Assembly: GCA_034509735.1 (NCBI GenBank)
Contig: JACGWO010000003.1
Span: 14,198,001 to 14,262,000 of the forward strand
Origin: Sesamum alatum
Lineage: Eukaryota; Streptophyta; Magnoliopsida; Lamiales; Pedaliaceae
Direction of reading: 5' to 3'
DNA: 64,000 nucleotides
The position numbers and the translations under genes were made by a program. This document shows positions 10,872 to 22,599 of the stretch, in pieces. The notes under the pieces were generated by a model. The model made no database searches and was not told the origin of the DNA. It worked only from the letters and a program-made list of their open reading frames with translations. The first letter of the stretch is position 1. Each line of letters begins with the position of its first letter.

Positions 10872-13450
10872 GTTAGAGCCCGTTTCCTGTCTGCGTCTGT
10901 GTTTAAACAGCAAACTTTAGAACAAGGAACTCCCCCCGAGAGCCTGCCAAATGGCATTTCAGGCAACTAAAGTCTTTAGCAGCTATATAACAATGAAAAC
11001 ACACGACCCCTCTCGTTGAGCAGGTTAAACACGATTCAGATCATTAGCATGCACTTGAATCGACGCATTTATTACAGCTACCATAAAGTAATTATTGATT
11101 GTAAAAATAAATGTGAACACAGAAGTTATATTATTATTGCTTTACGCCCTCAAATTTCCTTTGTCTTATAATATTGCTTCATATATAAGAAGCTCACGTA
11201 GAAACACCACAAAATTCACTCAAAACACATACGGTGTTAGGTGAGAACACTTACAGCAATAAACAATCTCTTCTTCGACAGCCTCTTCTCTTCAGAATGT
11301 CCACGGTCTTGTCTCTTATCAAGCTGTGATCTAAAGCAGCACGTAACGAGAGAGTTTAAAAGTTATAATAAAAGGGGGAAAATGCTTTACCACAGAATGC
11401 TGACAAATGTGCGACAAGATTCCAAAACTATAAGAGGAGAGCTTTACAGTTGTCTATACAGTCCAAACCAGAGAGAGAATCATAGAAATAAAATTTTGAT
11501 CTATGGAAACATCGTGGAGTACGTAACTAAATTTCAGCAGCAAAAGAATATCTAGTGCAGCATTGTTGATCAATGTAAGACAAAATTTTCAAAGCAAAAG
11601 AGGAGAGGGAGAGGTTTAGTTTTTTGTATACTTCCCGAACCAGATAGAGTATCATAGAGATAAAAGTTAAAACTTCATCTACAACAATAGTCTGTTACTA
11701 CACGATGAATTTCAGCAGCAAAAGCATATCTATTATCGGATCCTTAACCAACAAATAGTAAGCCATACCATAAATATTTATTAATGGCACACTTGGAAAT
11801 CAGTAACCAGCACGTGCCGGTTCGCACGTTTGCCCTGCTCTGTCTATAGCTAGGGAAATGCAACGAGCAAGATTTCTCCAGTTCAGAGAGATAGTTATCT
11901 TGAATGCGTGCGACACGTGCCTAATTTATATAAGTCATTTATTTAGTTTGATCCTGACCCGAGAAAGCATTTCTTAGCAAGCGCTAACAAAGACCTCTCG
12001 TCAGCCTAAGCTTCCCCATGCTAGCCAAGCTCTAGCAATTGGTCTACGTTAAAGGGGTCGTTTCCATGCAAATGAAAGTAAATCTTCGAAGCCAAGAACG
12101 ACAGCAATATATACATGTTTGTCGTTTACTTGTATGTTTATGGAAAGTTCTAATAAATGAAGTATATTGATGGCGAGGCCTTCCAGATCATTTATCGGCC
12201 ATAAAGCGCTTCAGATCCGTTGACAGAGTAGAAACAAACAACGGAAAACTGAAACATTGATCTTTGTGGAGAAGATAACATATCAATATTAGATCACTCC
12301 ATGAAAAATGTACATAGAAATTTCGCTCCAATTGAAAACTCCCCATGATGGTAACACGTAAATTATAAATGATCGACATGTCCGGTACTTGCTACCCCTT
12401 CATTTTAACTAACAAGTGCTTGGATCATACGGATACAATCTCATACCTCTGCATCTGAACAGAGGTTCAATGTTAAACAATGGCATGTGCTTCATGTACA
12501 AGTTAACAGGCCTACCACCACCCCCAACACACACACACACACACACACAGAGATACACACACACAAACACAAATACACACACATAAACACACACGAACAC
12601 ACACACACACACACACACACGCAAAAATTAAAAAAAAAGAACAAAAACAAAAACCACCTCCTCAGGGTGGCCCTTATTGAACTTCAATCAAATACTCCCT
12701 TTACCTGACCAAAGAGTTCATCACACTCCCTAATAAGGTTTGATGCCCAACAAAACTCAGATATCAAAACCTCCTTTGGAAAAATAAAATCTAGGCAAAA
12801 CATCAAGTTTATTTTATTTTATTTTTTTGAAATTCAAAACATTCACACACACATATACACACAAAAAAAAAAAAAAAAAACAAACAAAGATCTGCTTCAG
12901 AACCCATAATTGGGAACTCAAAAAAAAATCCAAAAAAACCCATAAAAAATAGAAGCTTTGGGTGGCATCATCAAGACAGAAAAATGCAAGAAGGTTCAAA
13001 CCAATCCAAAAAGACAACAACATTCTCACACACCCCTTTGTCTTAAATTTTCGATTCAAAAACATCCCATCGTTTCAAAAAAGCAAAGGAAATCAAACTC
13101 GGATACATTCCCAAGAACACAACTTTCTTACACTCCTTCCCTTCAACAAAACTTCCCACACCGAAATGATGAAAAGATGAACAAATAAAAGATCAAAGCA
13201 AAAGGAAGAAGAAGAAGACGAAGAGTGTTTACCAGCAAATGCATGCAGCCGTTTTGCTTTTGGTGCTGAATGAGAAAGAAAATGAGAGGAGATTTTGGTG
13301 AAATATAGTGTGAGTGTGGGAGCAAAGGACAGACATTTCGTGACAGTTCAGAGCGCATACCCGAACTGACACGTGGTGGTCGGGGTTTTCCTTGCCTACC
13401 AGCCTTCCTCATCCGTTTCAAAACCATGTCAAAATCTTGTCCACACTCCA
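10872..13450 (-). other. Upstream region of the hAT-derived gene: probable 5' UTR exons and introns
   Basis: Candidate splice signals on the minus strand suggest a non-coding or barely coding exon at about 11330-11255 (acceptor GCTTTAG/ATCACAG, donor TTGCT/GTAAGTG). It would be spliced to an acceptor at 10896 (AAACACAG/ACGCAG). A CT-rich leader-like stretch and a donor-like GGTAAAC lie near 13230-13300. The reading frame stays open across the proposed 11255/10896 junction, but I see no BED zinc finger and no better ATG. The remainder (11340-13200) is AT-rich intron-like DNA with a CA microsatellite. All of this is inference from splice motifs. Confidence 0.4.
12526..12620. repeat. (CA)n-rich microsatellite
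   Basis: Interrupted ACACAC runs, with two long pure blocks (about 12527-12548 and 12598-12620). Any open reading frame across it, in either direction, is a by-product of the repeat. Confidence 0.95.
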
Positions 13451-14560
13451 CTGTGTAAACATTTTAAATAAAGTAAATTATAGCGATCACCATAATTTTT
13501 ATCATAATTATAAATATTTTTTTATTATCTATAGAATTACAAATACCTTTTAAAATTAATAATTATCTAATAAATATTTTTTTAATAGGCTGTCACGAGA
13601 TATTTGTTAGACGATCATTAATTTTAAGGGAATATTTTTAATTTTTTAAATAATGATGAGGTAATTGTAATTATGATAAATTTTAGGAAAGTCCGTTGTA
13701 ATTTACTTTTTTTTATTTCCTTTTGGAGATGTCATTAATTCGAGTCTCACCAATAAATAAGTATTGATTTATTTTAGTATTAGTTGTTGAAATTGAATAA
13801 TATTTATTGATTAGTTATAAATATTTGGCATTGATAATTGGCATGCATCGGTTGTTGATAATTAAAATTTATGATGTAATTAATTAATTGTAAATGATCC
13901 ACTAAAAAAAGTACACTTTTCTTTTCTTTTCTTTTTTTTCTTCCTAATTTTATCAAAATGCGTGTTGAATAAATTTTTTGAAGACTTTTAACAGTTATAA
14001 ATTAAATTATTAAAATAACATGCAGATTTTAATGTATATATATTATGAAAATTACATGATTACATACATTTTGATGTGCATATATTTTGAAACAAGTCTA
14101 TTGTGTGTTTGATTTCCTGTATATGTTAATAATAAAATACATGGTCAGCATTAAAGGTGTGAATGAATCAAATTCACAAAATATGAGGTCAATTTAATAT
14201 TTTCTACTTATATTTATAATCAGTATCCGATATTTATGAATATTATTCTTCAATGTCCAAACTATTCATGATTAGAAATAAACAGCATTTTTCGATGCCT
14301 AAAGTTTTATATTTGAAGCGGATATTTAAAAAAATTGGTCGAGTTTTGGCATAATAAGCTCTTCGTAGTCCTCATTCTTCAATAATCTGCAACCTTCTTT
14401 TTAAGTTTGAATTTGTTCGTTTAGAATTTGAGTTATCTATTTGCATTAAAATACAATAGATGAATAGTCATGATTCGATTCAATTTGTGCATTCATTTAT
14501 CTCTATATACAAGCATTGTTATCTTATTATTTATATTAAGTCATATAATAATAATAATGC
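13451..14560. other. Non-coding AT-rich spacer
   Basis: No ORF, RNA gene or clear transposon end seen. There are scattered poly-A/T runs and short near-repeats. Confidence 0.65.
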
Positions 14561-15659
14561 GAGAAAATCACACTTTCCATCCCATATAATAGGTTCATTT
14601 TCAATTTAGTCCGATATGTAACATCTTTCTCATATTGAGTCCTATATATTTAAAAGAAAAAATTCAATATTAGTCCTACGTGACTTTTTCGTTAAAAATT
14701 GAATGGAAAAGTCAAGTGACCGTTAGTAAATACACGTGATGCTATATTTTGATGGGAAAAAAATATTTTTATTAGGGAAAAATAAAAGTTAGGGCTCACA
14801 CACATTTTTTCACCCAAACCCAAAATTATTTTATCAAATTGATTGAGTGTAATGGAATAGGTAAAAGTTTATCACTAAAAGGATCATCACTGAATCTCAA
14901 TCAAAAATCATTTTAGAGTTAAAATTATCATAATTAAAAAAAAAAATTCCCCATTCCATTACTAAACCAAAATCTCAACCCAAACGATTAAAAAAGATTA
15001 TCCAAGACATCATTAATACATAAAGCAACATTTTCACTCTCCATTGCAACATCGTAATAACTCCTTGAAGCTTTTCCATTTCTTCTTCCATGCTCTTCTC
15101 TTTTTTCGCAACTGGGTGTAACAACACTAGATTTTCTACACATAGGTAGATCTTGCCAAATAAAAAAATCACACCCACCTGCAACGTCTTCATAGTTGTA
15201 AAATCTTCTACTTGGATTATTGTTAGTCCATGAAGTCCTCAAATATGTACTACTCCCACAATAATATGTGGGTTCTTCATGTGGGTTCAAGTCTTTCCGA
15301 AAAAAACATATATATATATATATATATGTGGGTTTTTCATTCACCCAACTTCTTCTACTCTCGATTGACATGACCTCCTTGTAGCTTGCAAAATCAATTT
15401 TTGGGTGTGAAAATATTAGTGTAAGCCCTAGCTTCTATTTTCCCTTAATAAAGACGTTTTTTTCCCACCAAAACACAGCATCACGTGCATTTACTAACGA
15501 CCACATGACTTTTCTGTCCAATTCTTAACGGAAAGGTTATGTGGGACTAACATTAAGAATTTTTTTAAATATAGGATTCAAAATAAGAAAAGTGTAATAT
15601 ATGGAATTAAATTAAAATTGGGCCTATATATTACATGAAACGAAAAGTACTATTTTCCC
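14561..15659. mobile_element. Long-inverted-repeat element (MULE-like, possible Pack-MULE) carrying a GRF zinc-finger ORF
   Basis: The ends are inverted repeats of roughly 240 bp. Left (from 14561): GAGAAAATCACACTTTCCAT. Right end in reverse (from 15659): GGGAAAATAGTACTTTTCGT. Both arms then share AATTTAAT or AATTTAGT, GTTAGTAAAT(A/G)CACGTGATG and GATGGGAAAAAAA or GGTGGGAAAAAAA in the same order. The arms flank a central region of about 600 bp with one minus-strand ORF. Long terminal inverted repeats beginning G(A/G)GAAAAT suit Mutator-like elements. The expected 9-bp target duplication is not clear here (flanks TAATAATGC and ACATAATAT), so the superfamily call is tentative. Confidence 0.75.
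14988..15371 (-). pseudogene. Small GRF-type zinc-finger protein, decayed (inside the long-TIR element)
   Basis: A 127-residue minus-strand ORF has the GRF zinc-finger signature YLRTSWTNNNPSRRF, then GGCDFFIWQDLPMC. The GRF domain (CxCG ... TSxTxxNPGRRFxxC ... CxFFxWxD) is a single-strand nucleic-acid-binding zinc finger. It also occurs in many short plant proteins of unknown function. Two of the four expected zinc ligands are gone: the first Cys (YYCG instead of CxCG) and the third (RRFYNY instead of RRFxxC). After residue 15 a pure (AT)n expansion and a duplication of the phrase EKPTY/EEPTY insert about 25 residues, including the run IYIYI. A short charged tail follows the domain. It looks like a gene or gene fragment captured by the element and no longer functional. 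Confidence 0.7.
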
Positions 15660-18454
15660 ACATAATATAATTGATTATTTATTTCACTTTAAAAATGATT
15701 AATAACAAATGTAAGTTGGCTAAGATACTACCATGAAGTGAAATCAAGAAATGTTATGTAAATATTAACATTTTCATTACTTCAATGATGCATTAACAAT
15801 CATTACTTCAATGAAGCAATAGTTTACACACTCCAAGTAGAAGTACATCACAAATTATTAATTAAACAAAAACAAAAAAACCATTAACACGAGACACATC
15901 ACGATACATATAATAAACCTAAAAAGGAAATTACAATGACATTATTTTATTTTCATTTATTCGTAACGATGCAACTTAGTTCAATATGACAATAATTAAG
16001 ATGCAAGGGTTATATGGTTGATGTCTTGGAATATTAATATATACTATATATATATATATAAATATAGATATAGATATCAATGGCCTTGTAGGGGATAATC
16101 ATGTTAGCTATGGCTGCATTACTTCTAGCTTTTGGGTGACACTCACACCGAGTAGCGAATTGAATTTTTTATTGTAAATTTTATTCCATCTTTTACTCCA
16201 TTTAATATATATAGGTTACGTATATAAAAATGACATCGTATATTTTATTCTAACAAATAAAAAATAAAATAAATCTTGCGACAAAAAATTCGACCAGGCA
16301 TATATGAAGACGTGATTAGGGTTGTTTATATAGATGTTGGGGCATTGGAGGGTTCATGGGAATAGTTTGAAGCACATGACGTTGTTTGGAAGAATTAGAG
16401 AAGTAATTGAGGTTGTTATGTTACATATGGCACGTGGAATTTAGGAACAATTAGGGGATTAAATTATAAGATGGTAACCATATTAAAATAATACTAAAAT
16501 ATATACATAATAATGCTCTAATGCATGTGAGTTCTATGCACGTTTTATTTATTTATTTTGTAATTAATTATATATAGGGTTATCGATAGTTATGACAAGA
16601 TTTTATTCAAATCCATAGGATTGATAGTTATGACAAGGTTTTATTCAGATTCATAGAAAACATCCATATTTAGGTTCAGACACAAATTCTAAAAATAAAT
16701 TGAATTTGGGTTGAGTCTCTACCCATCAATATCCATGGACCATATGTGTTCAATTTGGACCTTAGAAAATACTTCTGTCCCCCCTCCCCCCTCCCTAATT
16801 CAATGGCATTATTATCAATCAAACTATCTAAATTAAAGTGAACAAATCTTCAAAAACTTAACACGTTGTAAAATTACTTATCGTGTAATTTTTTTAATCA
16901 TGTAGAATTTTTAATAAATAAATAATTGAATAATTAGTTATATGTAAATATATCAATTATGCTAGTTATATTTTCTAACATCTTGATAGGCAATAATGCT
17001 TTGAAATGATAAAACTGAAGCTTAAAAATTCTATAATATTAAATTCAATTGCCATATATGTAGATTTAATATTATTATATTATATTGTTTTAAATGATAT
17101 AATAAATTATATACTCTTTAACAGATTTCAGTAAAAGAGAATTGTCTGTGATTGGGTCTCGATAATCGTGAATTTGTTGATAAATTAATGGAAAATATAA
17201 AAAATAAAAATATATTGACAAATCTAATGTATATAGCAAATGATATAGTAAATCATTACTAATTCAAAATGGAACTTCCTAGTTTTATAACCATTTATTT
17301 TGATATCCAAATATAAATAACTAATCTATTTGCCTCACTTTAGTTATTTTGATCTAAGTACTTTTGTGTTGAATATCTATCAAATATATTTTATTATTTT
17401 TACTTTTATAATTTTTAGGTTTTCTGTAGTTACTTTGTCTTGAGTAAAGATGATAAACATTGTCCGACAATACTAGAAAAATAATAATAAAGAAAAAGTA
17501 GATTTGTGTTAACCTAACCCAAAAGATCGGGTCTAAAACAATGGATCTGGGTTAAGAGACCCATTGCGTTTTGAAAGGGTCCGTAGGATTTAGGTATTAA
17601 CTAATACATTGGGTTTCTTTTGGACAGGGACTTAGACACGGTAAGGTGCTACCCATTAATAACCCTAGTTACATGTAATTCATCGATATTATAATTATTT
17701 TTACTAATTTTACAAGGAAATAGAGGAACAAATGTGTTTGTTTCTTTTTTCTTATTTGTATTTTCTGAAAATCGTGATTATTGGATGAATATATATATAT
17801 ATATATATATATAAAGGTTCTTGAATCTATATTAATTTGTGGATATGTCATGTTTTTGAAAAGATATGCCAAGTGGATGATATTTTTGGTGTTCTTTTCT
17901 GAGAAAATAAATCATTTGTAGATTGAGACCAAATAACAGCTGTGTTTTAATTCCTTTTTCATGAATTTACTATATTAGAATTTTTAATTGGATTTGTTTA
18001 TATATAGTATACTCTAAAAATTAAAATAGTAGTAGCATTAATTAATTTGTTATTCATTGTTGTGGTGGGAATTAACTCCAAAGATATTAGTATGGCTTGA
18101 TATGTAGTGAAGATGTACTCAGTCCTCACATATATTTTAGGGTAATTTGCATGTCACCCCTAAATTTTGCTTTTTCACACATATCCCCTCAAACACACAC
18201 CAAAAAAAAAAAAAAAACAAAAAAAGAATTGCAATGGACATGGTGAGGTTTGTCATTTCCTAACCCATCTTTAAAAATTAAAATTTTGAAAAAAAAATGT
18301 CAAGAAAAAGGTATGCTAAAGAAGACATCTCTTCTTTCTTCACATCTTTACCCTGTACATCAAAATGATTTTAGGGCTTTCATACAGAAAAAAACGAGCT
18401 GCCAAAATCTTGCACCTCAAAAGGAGAGGGGAAAAAAAGCAGTAGTGAAGAAAG
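15660..18454. other. Non-coding AT-rich spacer
   Basis: No gene seen. It contains a small tandem duplication (about 16586-16662: the phrase GATAGTTATGACAAG(A/G)TTTT twice, 38 bp apart), a CCCCCCTCCCCCCTCCC tract near 16779, and an (AT)n microsatellite at about 17788-17813. Confidence 0.65.
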
Positions 18455-18472
18455 CACTACAAGAAAATATGG
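18455..18472 (+). repeat. CACTA terminal inverted repeat (3' end, copy 2)
   Basis: CACTACAAGAAAATATGG, which differs from the terminus at 3240 at two positions. The three bases before it are AAG. The matching duplication at the other end is outside the window or lost. Confidence 0.85.
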
Positions 18473-18477
18473 AATTT

Positions 18478-19255
18478 GGAGCCGCATAAGAACGGTTTTA
18501 TTTTTTTCTTTGGGACGAAAAATGTAAAGTTGAACAGGGTTGAAATAGATTTTGGAATGGTCCCAAAACGGGTGCTCTTTCATCCTAATAGAAGGTGCGC
18601 CTAATCTTTTGGAACGGTTGGCACCGACCGTTCCAAAATTGCACCGAATTTTGTACCACTTGTTCAAATACCGGTCTCAAATACGTCTTACTACCTAAAG
18701 ATTTAATTTGTTTTTTTGGAACATCTTTTCTCTATTTGGAAGGGTTTGTTTGGGAATTTTTGTATATGTTTCAAAAGGCCATTACAACACTATCAACATC
18801 AATTGGAATGTAAGAAACACGCATGTTCCGACTCATTTAGAATTACATTTTGGCACGGTGCAAATTGTGCCAGTTATACATTTAGGAACAGTCTTTGGAC
18901 CATTATTTGATCCTGCGTTTCGAGTACATTTTGAAACGGTTTGATCCTTCGTTTGGAACACATGTTGGAACTGGTGGGTCGATGTTGTAGAATGCGAATT
19001 GGAATAGTGTTAGCACCACATTTGCAACAACGTTTAAGAGATTTTTTGGACAGTTTGAGTTTGTGCTTGTTGTACATATAGGAACGATATTTGGAACTTT
19101 AATTGATTCGTAATTTGGGATATATATTGGATCGACTTTGTTTATGTTTTAGAAAAATATTGGAACGGTATTTGCACCATTTTTTTTCACTAGATTGACT
19201 AAACTTTTCGGAACAGTTCCTCCAAGACTGTGGAATTAATTTTGGAAGTATACCT
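18478..19255. repeat. CACTA subterminal repeats, 3' end of copy 2
   Basis: Variants of TTGGAACGGT, TGGAACAT and AGGAACGATAT recur every 20-60 bp, for example near 18609, 18629, 18938, 19080 and 19162. This is the same motif class as in copy 1. Confidence 0.85.
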
Positions 19256-19342
19256 ATTTTATTTGGACACATTCACTTACCATGTAAAATCCATTCCTAA
19301 TTTATATCTTTATTAAAAAAATATTTATTTAATAACTTTTTT

Positions 19343-19376
<34 letters not shown>

Positions 19377-19493
19377 GTAATAATTAATTACTAAATTTAA
19401 TTGATTAAATAAATATGGACATATGAAATGCAATTAACACTAAAAAATGGGTAATTATGGAAATAATATTATACTAATATAAAAATTGTACAT

Positions 19494-21010
19494 TTACAAA
19501 TAAATATACCCTAATCTACACCGGGCCCCCTCGTTAGCATGGTCCATCTCTTTATTGTTCAGGTTTCGGGCGTCCGCCGGAGGCTGTGAAGGGCCGACAG
19601 TTGAGGTGTTGGGCTGTGACGGGCCGGCAGTCGAGGCGCCGGCCTGCATCAACTTCATCATGGTCATCATGTCGACCATCATTTTCTCCAGTCTTCCGAT
19701 GCTCCATGTCTGGGCATGGCGGTGGCGACGGTGATGTGTTGGTCCGGCTGGAGGTGTGGGCCTCAGAACCAAGGCCCCACCACTGCCAGCCATAGCTACT
19801 GCTCGATCATCGCCACCGAAGCCTCAAATGAGGCCGAAGAATTCTACCCATCGGTTGTGGCCTGAGGCTGGTGATTCTCCAGCAGTTTCTAGAATGTCTC
19901 CTGCAAAACAAACAAAAATGTTAGTATTAAAATGAAAATTAACCAAAAAAATATTTAAATTTTTTACTTACCGCCACCTATACTGCCCTCAGGCCACTAC
20001 AGCTGGCGTCGATCTTCTTCTTGTAGCATCTGTGAGAATAACTCCATCTGCTCCACATGCCAACCAAGCTTTGCCTCTTGTACAAGAAAAGAACAATTAG
20101 AAAAAATATTTAAAAATTATGAACAAAAAAATTTAAAAAACTGAAAATGCTTACGATCTTTTTCTTGTGCATGTCGACAGAAGAAGATCCCAACGGTAGA
20201 TAGTAGATGCAGCCGCAGGGTTGGTCGATCGATTCGCTTTGTTTTTCATGGAATCATCCTTGAAGTCTGTGTTGGCCCATTATAGCTACGGCGCCAGACC
20301 TCATTGGCCAGCCACACCGGCTTGATCAACTGGGCCCTAGCGATTGCGAACTATTTTTGGATGAACTTACCCACCCACAAATGGAAGACCCGGAACATGG
20401 ACTCATCATCACAGTCCCACCAGGACGCCATCTGCAATATCACAAAAAAAAAATAAATAAAGAAATGTTAAAATATTTAAAAAAAAAATTACCTTAAGGC
20501 TCTCGAATCAAAACTGCTGGTGCTTTGTCGGCACCTGCCGCAAACATCCCCAGGGTTGGGATAGTGCCGTCGCACCACCGCATTGATGTGCTCGTGTACT
20601 TTGTGACCAGACCTGAAATAACATGTTGATTAGTCGAAGTAAAGAAAATGCCAAAATGACCACAAAAAAAAAAAAAAAAAAAATACCTTGCATCATCGAG
20701 GTTGATATACTGGCGCATTTATGGTGGGGGGACCGCTGGTGTTGCTGGTGGTACTGGTGGTGGTGCAGCCCAAGGACGGGCAGGATCTACCGCCAATGCT
20801 GTAGTAGAGGGTCTAGGCTCATGTGCGGCCGGTGTAGGAGTAGATGGGTCAGCCTCATCTAGACCCAGTGCGACAAGTGAGGGGCCAGTTGCTAGTGGTC
20901 AGAACACTGCTTCCGCAACTTGGGAAGCAGCACCCGCTGATGGCGGAACCGGTGGGCCACGACCGCTGCCTCGTCCATGTTCTGGTGGAGGAGGACCAGC
21001 ACTAGACATG
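19494..21010 (-). pseudogene. TnpA-like CACTA second protein (Ptta/En/Spm plant transposase family), decayed, several exons
   Basis: Read from 21010 leftwards. A first exon starts MSSAGPPPPEHGRG and soon hits a stop (about 20900). A segment at about 20720-20490 gives QYINLDDAR, then after an intron-like poly-T tract GDVCGRCRQS. An exon starting after TTGCAG at about 20431 gives MASWWDCDDESMFRVFHLW, IKPVWLANEVW and, after a frameshift, FKDDSMKNKANRSTNPAAAS. Then come GWHVEQMELFSQMLQEEDRR (about 20070-20010) and a last exon (19793-19494) with LEKMMVDMMTMMKLMQ. This order (FRVW-like block, KPxWLxxEVW block, coiled-coil end) is that of the plant Ptta/En/Spm (Transposase_24) family, the accessory protein that binds subterminal repeats. 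There are at least three stops and one frameshift. Confidence 0.8.
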
Positions 21011-21559
21011 ATCTATAAAATTATAGTAAATATTAGTTTTTGAATTTTGATAATTAATGTAATTAATAAAATTTCTTACTTGTTATAATTTTTTCAAATT
21101 TCATAGTTATTCTAATTAACTAAATATTCTAAGAATCATCTAATTTTTCTAATAATTATGCAATTAATTTAATTACTGAAAATTTTAAGTTATCCTAATT
21201 AATAACTTTCCTATATTTCTTCTAAATGCTTATATCCTATATTATTCTATCCCTATTATATGTCTATTTAAATATATATTATAATAATTTTATCTATTAT
21301 AGAGTATATTACATTAATTTGTATTATAAATTGTCTTAAAGTATATATATATATATATTATAATTATATTATAATTCAATACAAACTACATAATTTGAGT
21401 TCAATCATAACATAAACTTAAACTATATTATTGTATATAAATTTTAGTTATAAATATTTATAATCTACTTATATAATATTATTATAAGTACATTAATTTT
21501 CACAATATATTGTAGTTTATCCCTAGCTTTCTAAAATTTCCTAATTTTTAGAAAATGAC

Positions 21560-22195
21560 CTAAAAATACGATAAGTTGCAGGAAAATGCAGTAAATACAT
21601 ACACTCAAAAATACTACGTGTTTATTACACAAATAATAGAAATTACGGAAATTATATTTTCACAAAGTAAAAAGATTATAGAAATTACGAAAATTTCATA
21701 AATGACAAAAAAATACAGAATTACACAAGCATCCACAAAATTATAAAAATTACACAAATATTTATAAAATTACAGATATTACGCAAATTTTTAGAAAATT
21801 ATAAAAATTATAGATTTTTTCAAAAAATTACAAAAATTACACAAACATCCATAAATTGAAATAAATTACGCAAATACTTATAGAATTACAGTGATTACAA
21901 AAATTTTCAGAAAAGTACAAAAATTACAGAAATTTTCAAAAAATTATAGAATTTTTTAGAAAATTACAAAAGTTACACAAATATTCATACAATTATAGAA
22001 ATTACACAAATATTCCTAAAATTACAAAGATTACACAAATTTTCAGAAAGTTACAGAAATTACAGAAATTTTTAGAAAATTACAGAAATTACACAAATAT
22101 TTATAAAATCACAAAATTTACACAAATTACAAAACTTGCACAAATATACAGAAAATGACATAATAATTAGAGAAAAATTAAAATAAATTTTAGAA
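21560..22195. repeat. Degenerate AT-rich tandem array, unit near 30 bp
   Basis: About twenty degenerate copies of a phrase like ATTACACAAATATTTATAAA / ATTACAGAAATTTTCAGAAA follow one another. The word TTACA(C/G)AAAT recurs at intervals of roughly 15 or 30 bp. It lies between the TnpA-like gene and the GGAACG-rich spacer, so it is part of CACTA copy 2 or something that grew inside it. Confidence 0.85.
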
Positions 22196-22199
22196 AAAT

Positions 22200-22566
22200 A
22201 AGAATACCTGGGATTGTAGAAGTTGGAGGCTAGAGGCGGAGACTTAGTGGCGGTGGTGGCGAGGTAGTGGCAGTGGCGGAGGTGGAGGTGGCAGTGGAAA
22301 TAAAATGGGGCGTTGGCAAGAGAGGCGGAGGTGGTGGCGGTGAGATTCGTCGACGTTGAAACAGAAAGGTGGAGCTTGGGGAGAGATGGGAGGAGAGCGA
22401 GAGGAGGAGGGAGAGAGAGGATGCTTAGAGAAGGGAGCAGGCAGCAGAGCAAGGACAATGGCGGTGGAGGGCAGGCGGCAGACCACGATCGCGGTGGCAG
22501 TGGAGGCACGCGGGGGGAGGAGGGGGGAAATCTGAGGAGGAGAGAGAGAGAGAGAGAGGTGAAGAG
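22200..22566. other. Low-complexity GGT/GGC- and GA-rich stretch
   Basis: Strand-biased sequence (GGAGGTGGCGGTGG-like, then a GAGAGAG tract near 22539-22558). Open frames on either strand are repetitive Pro/Leu/Ser or Gly/Arg strings and are not credible proteins. On the minus strand it may be the CT-rich leader of the TnpA-like gene. Confidence 0.7.
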
Positions 22567-22599
22567 TTTCTTAAAAATCTGTTAAGTGCTAGATTTATA

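Noticed and set aside
12409..12708. Cys/Val-rich and His/Thr-rich ORFs
   Set aside because: Direct translation of the CA/TG microsatellite in alternative frames.
13143..13451. 102-codon minus-strand ORF as an N-terminal exon of the hAT-derived gene
   Set aside because: No BED zinc finger or other domain, and no splice signal joins it in frame. The region looks more like a leader or promoter.
14552..15668. 9-bp target duplication around the GRF-carrying element
   Set aside because: The flanks TAATAATGC and ACATAATAT do not match; AT-rich partial similarities are not convincing.
22072..22585. Pro/Leu/Ser-rich minus-strand ORF and Gly/Arg-rich plus-strand ORF
   Set aside because: Low-complexity GGT/GGC and GA repeats produce open frames on both strands; no domain and no start context.
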